64,000 bases of DNA from Caccousia sp900752115 (GTDB lineage: Bacteria > Bacillota > Clostridia > Oscillospirales > Acutalibacteraceae), in contig CABRNB010000004.1 of the NCBI GenBank assembly GCA_902472225.1, forward strand, positions 1-64,000. Direction: 5' to 3'. The notes beneath the pieces are model-generated. The model ran no database searches. It was not told the origin of the DNA and saw nothing but the letters and a program-made list of their open reading frames with translations. Both the position numbers and the translations under genes were made by a program. Below, in pieces: positions 61,214 through 64,000 of the stretch. Each line of letters opens with the position of its first letter. The stretch's first letter is position 1.

Positions 61214-64000
61214 GCATTATTTTCCTCTTCGCCGGAAAAGGAGACGGCCGCGCCGAGATGGAACGAATAGAGCACGCATTCGCGCACGGGCAGACCCGTA
61301 CAGCGGGCAAGCGCTCCCTGATAAAGCGCAAGCTGTCCGCGATAGCGGGAAAGAAGCGTATCCAGATTCGGCACGCGGTCCGTTTTGAAATCGAGAACGA
61401 CGAGCGCGCCGTCCTCCTCGAACGCACAGTCGACAACGCCCTGCAGAATCACGGGACGCAGCGCATCCTCCCCCGAAAGACCCTCGCGCACCGCGCCGGC
61501 GGGCAGCTCGGAGGTGAAGCGGTATTCGCGCAGAACACGGGGCGAATCAAAGATGCGTTTTGCAAGCGGGGAGGCAAAGAAAGCGCGCACGCGGGAGAGA
61601 TCCACCGCCGCCGCCTGCTCGGGCGTGAGATAACGCGCCGCATCCAGGCGGGAAAGCTCCGCCTGCGGATCAACGCGCGCCGCCTCCCAGTTTGCGAACT
61701 GCAAAAACTGATGCAGGGCGGTACCGCGCTCCGCGGGCGTTAAACCTCCCTTGCCGAGAAAGGCCGGACGCGAAGAGGCCCAATGCTCCCGGCGCAGGCC
61801 GCGCTCCGCAAGATCGGAAGCCGCCACCTTGGACGGCACGCCCGCCAACGCCTGACCGGGATAGCGCCAGGAAAGCCGTTCCCGCAGGCGGGCGAGCGAT
61901 TTCCCGTCCGGAGATTCCGCCTCTCGTTCCTCCTGCCGCGTTTCCCCCACAGGCTCGGGCCGCGTAATCCGCACGAGCCACGGCTCGTCGGCAGGCAAAG
62001 CGATCCCCGGAAGCGCGCCCGCCCGATCGCGCAGTTCTCCTCCGCTCGGGTGGCGCAGAGCACACAGCAGCAGCCAGTCCGCAATGCTTGCGCACGTTCT
62101 CACCGTATAGGGAGGAAGCTTTTCCTCCTGCCGCAGGCGCGGAACAAGACGTTCCAGTGTGCGATCGGCGCCCTTCACTCCGGCGAGGAGAATCAGCTTC
62201 TGCTTCGCACGCGTCATTGCCACATAGAGCACGCGCAGCTCCTCGCTCATCTCGTCGCGGTCCAGCTCGAGGGCCGCCGCCTGGCGCGGCAGAACATCAT
62301 ACCGCACGCCGGTTTCCTCATCCGGCAGCCGTACACCGAGGCCCAGCTCCGGGTGGAGCAGCACCTCTCCCCTTTCCTTATTAAACCGCCGTGAGCAGCC
62401 CGCAAGGACGCAGACGGGGAATTCGAGCCCTTTGCTGCGGTGAATGCTCATCACACGCACAGCGTCGCCAAGCTCCCCGGGCGTCTGCGCAACGGCGAGA
62501 TCGGCTTTCTTGCGTTCGAGCCGGTCGAGAAACCGCAGAAAGCCCGACAGCCCGCCGTGTCCGGACTCCTCATACTTTCCTGCGTACTCAAGCAGCAGCC
62601 GCAGATTCGCAAGGCGCAGCTCGCCGCCGCTCATCGCCTGTACCAGCTCGGGAAGCTTCGTTCTGTCATAGAGCTCGGCAAGCAGACGGTTCGACGGCAG
62701 CGCCGCCGCAAGACCCCGAAACTCTGCCAGCTCGCGCAGAAAAGCGGCAAGAGCTTCGTTCTTCTCCGAAGCGCGGCGCACAGCGAGATAAAGCGGAGCA
62801 CGGCGATCGCAGAGGCGGACGCGGGCCAGATCGTCGGCTGTAAAGCCGTAAACGGGGCTCATCAGAACGGCGGCCAGCGGAATATCGAGCAGGGGATTGT
62901 CGACCACACGGAGCAGCGAAAGCGCGAGAGAAACTTCCCGCGCGGCAAAGAAGCCTCCGGAGGCGTCGGCGCGGGCCGGAACACCGAGACGCTGCAGCTC
63001 ACGCGCATACTCATAGGCAAAGCGATTGGCGCTGCGCAGCAAGATACACGCATCCGACCAGCGCATGGGCCGTTCTTCCCCGTCCTCAAAAACGCGCAGC
63101 ATCTCCTTCTTTTCGAGCAGCAGGGCGGCGATGCGGCGGGCCTCCTGCACGGCGAGGGCCTCGTCCTCTTCGGCCTGCGCCAGATCGAGAAGTTCAAGTT
63201 CGACGGCAGGCTCGTCCGTGTCGGGGTAAGAGGCGGCAGGGACAAGCTCCTCCAGGCCGCCGTAGTCAAGATCGCCCGTCTCACGGCTCATGAGCTGGCG
63301 GAACACAAAGTTGACGGCGTCGGTCACTCCCTTCGCGCTGCGGAAGTTGCGGTCAAGCACCACGCTGGCCGGATATGCATCCTTCTCCCGGTCATAAATC
63401 GGGAAGGAGGCGCGGCGGCGCAGAAAGATCTGCGGCATCGCCTGACGGAAACCATAAATGCTTTGCTTGACGTCTCCGACCATAAAAAGGTTCTCCTCCC
63501 GGCGGGAGACGGCGCGGAAGATCCTGTCCTGCGCCTCGTTGGTATCCTGATATTCGTCCACCATGACCTCATCAAAGCGGGCGGCAATCTCCTCCGCCTC
63601 CGGCGTAAGGACAGGGCCGTTTTCTCCATCCTCCCAGAGCAGACGGAGCGTCCAGTGCTCGAGATCACCGAAGTCGGCGGCACGGCGCTCTGCCTTCTTC
63701 TCGTCGAGCACACGGGAATACGCCTCCGTCACCTCGAAGAGCTTCTCCACAAGCGGGGCGAGGCGCTCGATGTCATGGGCGCACTCCTCCTTCGACGCGC
63801 AGAACAGGTCGGCCAGACGTTTGACAACGGCTTTGACCTCGTCGCGGGCAGCCGTCACACGAAGCTTCACCGGATCCTCCGAGAAACCGCGCAGAGCTTT
63901 AAGCCGGGCGAACTCAAACGAGGAGCAGCGGAAAACGACGGCATCCCAGTCGCGATCCAGAACCGCCTCGCGCAGAGCGAGCAGACCGGCGCGATCGGAA
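61210..64000 (-). CDS. addA: ATP-dependent helicase/nuclease subunit AddA (partial)
   Basis: The C-terminal 929 or so residues of an AddA-type SF1 helicase-nuclease; the start lies beyond the right window edge and the frame stays open to the last base. Motif II is VMVDEYQDTNEAQDRIF, motif III MVGDVKQSIYGFRQA, motif V VMSIHRSKGLEFPVCVLAG and motif VI LYVAMTRAKQKLIL. The C-terminal RecB-type nuclease contains GVVDCAFEEDGALVVLDFKTDRV. With AddB it resects double-strand breaks for recombination. AddB is not visible. An internal GTG at 63870 is not the true start. Confidence 0.95.
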   Translation of the reverse strand, partial: SDRAGLLALREAVLDRDWDAVVFRCSSFEFARLKALRGFSEDPVKLRVTAARDEVKAVVKRLADLFCASKEECAHDIERLAPLVEKLFEVTEAYSRVLDEKKAERRAADFGDLEHWTLRLLWEDGENGPVLTPEAEEIAARFDEVMVDEYQDTNEAQDRIFRAVSRREENLFMVGDVKQSIYGFRQAMPQIFLRRRASFPIYDREKDAYPASVVLDRNFRSAKGVTDAVNFVFRQLMSRETGDLDYGGLEELVPAASYPDTDEPAVELELLDLAQAEEDEALAVQEARRIAALLLEKKEMLRVFEDGEERPMRWSDACILLRSANRFAYEYARELQRLGVPARADASGGFFAAREVSLALSLLRVVDNPLLDIPLAAVLMSPVYGFTADDLARVRLCDRRAPLYLAVRRASEKNEALAAFLRELAEFRGLAAALPSNRLLAELYDRTKLPELVQAMSGGELRLANLRLLLEYAGKYEESGHGGLSGFLRFLDRLERKKADLAVAQTPGELGDAVRVMSIHRSKGLEFPVCVLAGCSRRFNKERGEVLLHPELGLGVRLPDEETGVRYDVLPRQAAALELDRDEMSEELRVLYVAMTRAKQKLILLAGVKGADRTLERLVPRLRQEEKLPPYTVRTCASIADWLLLCALRHPSGGELRDRAGALPGIALPADEPWLVRITRPEPVGETRQEEREAESPDGKSLARLRERLSWRYPGQALAGVPSKVAASDLAERGLRREHWASSRPAFLGKGGLTPAERGTALHQFLQFANWEAARVDPQAELSRLDAARYLTPEQAAAVDLSRVRAFFASPLAKRIFDSPRVLREYRFTSELPAGAVREGLSGEDALRPVILQGVVDCAFEEDGALVVLDFKTDRVPNLDTLLSRYRGQLALYQGALARCTGLPVRECVLYSFHLGAAVSFSGEEENNA

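Noticed and set aside
1..64000. CRISPR arrays, tRNA or rRNA genes, insertion sequences or prophage
   Set aside because: I saw no spaced direct repeats, no cloverleaf with CCA-type end, and no transposase or phage structural protein.

Overview
The window looks like chromosome from an endospore-forming, anaerobic member of the Clostridia. Candidate families are Oscillospiraceae or Ruminococcaceae, but that placement is a guess from gene content and a moderately high G+C. Support comes from a GerA-type germinant receptor operon, a SigH-like sigma factor, the L20-type leader in front of infC-rpmI-rplT, MtaB, NrdR, RqcH, DUF1836 and DUF421/DUF4363 genes, AGGAGG-type ribosome binding sites and frequent TTG/GTG starts. 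There are no rRNA or tRNA genes, insertion sequences, phage genes or CRISPR arrays that I can recognise.

Left part (1-8.2 kb): a minus-strand run of trmK, a Nif3-like gene, a methyltransferase and rqcH; a small DUF1858 gene; a zinc-ribbon gene; a SigH-like sigma factor; plus-strand comM; and a small XRE repressor. From 8.5 to 17.7 kb come envelope and stress functions: a large secreted SH3b/GH24 lysozyme, a BlaI/BlaR1-type repressor and sensor-protease pair with two operator dyads, a TetR regulator divergent from a metal P-type ATPase, and mscL with a zinc-ribbon tail. From 17.7 to 23.6 kb: pcrA, the beta and gamma subunits of a sodium-pumping decarboxylase, then a divergent AraC regulator and a DUF1836 gene.

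Middle part (23.6-41.2 kb): the germination operon (gerAA plus an unusual GerB-GerC fusion) diverges from DUF421/DUF4363, which has a sigma-G-like promoter candidate. Then come nrdR, a SdpI-like gene, a TIM-barrel isomerase, an ABC-F ATPase, a Crh-like HPr lacking the active histidine, mtaB, an MFS transporter, an XRE gene, a methyltransferase, a GHL10 glycosidase-like lipid/cell-wall candidate, DUF1294 and an AEC transporter.

Right part (41.2-64 kb): almost entirely minus-strand housekeeping genes in tight, often 4-bp-overlapping order. They are plsX-rnc-radical SAM-smc-ftsY-rdgB-yhbY-nadD-yqeK-rsfS-leuS, then dprA-topA-trmFO, and infC-rpmI-rplT followed by a SpoU methyltransferase. infC starts with AUU and is preceded by a promoter and an intrinsic attenuator. 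The window ends inside addA.

The most interesting observations are an SH3b domain apparently inserted inside a GH24 lysozyme fold, a GerB-GerC fusion with an internal lipobox, MscL with a four-cysteine zinc ribbon, and a BlaR1-like protease whose C-terminal region is not a penicillin-binding domain. I did not find a convincing wholly new multi-gene system.
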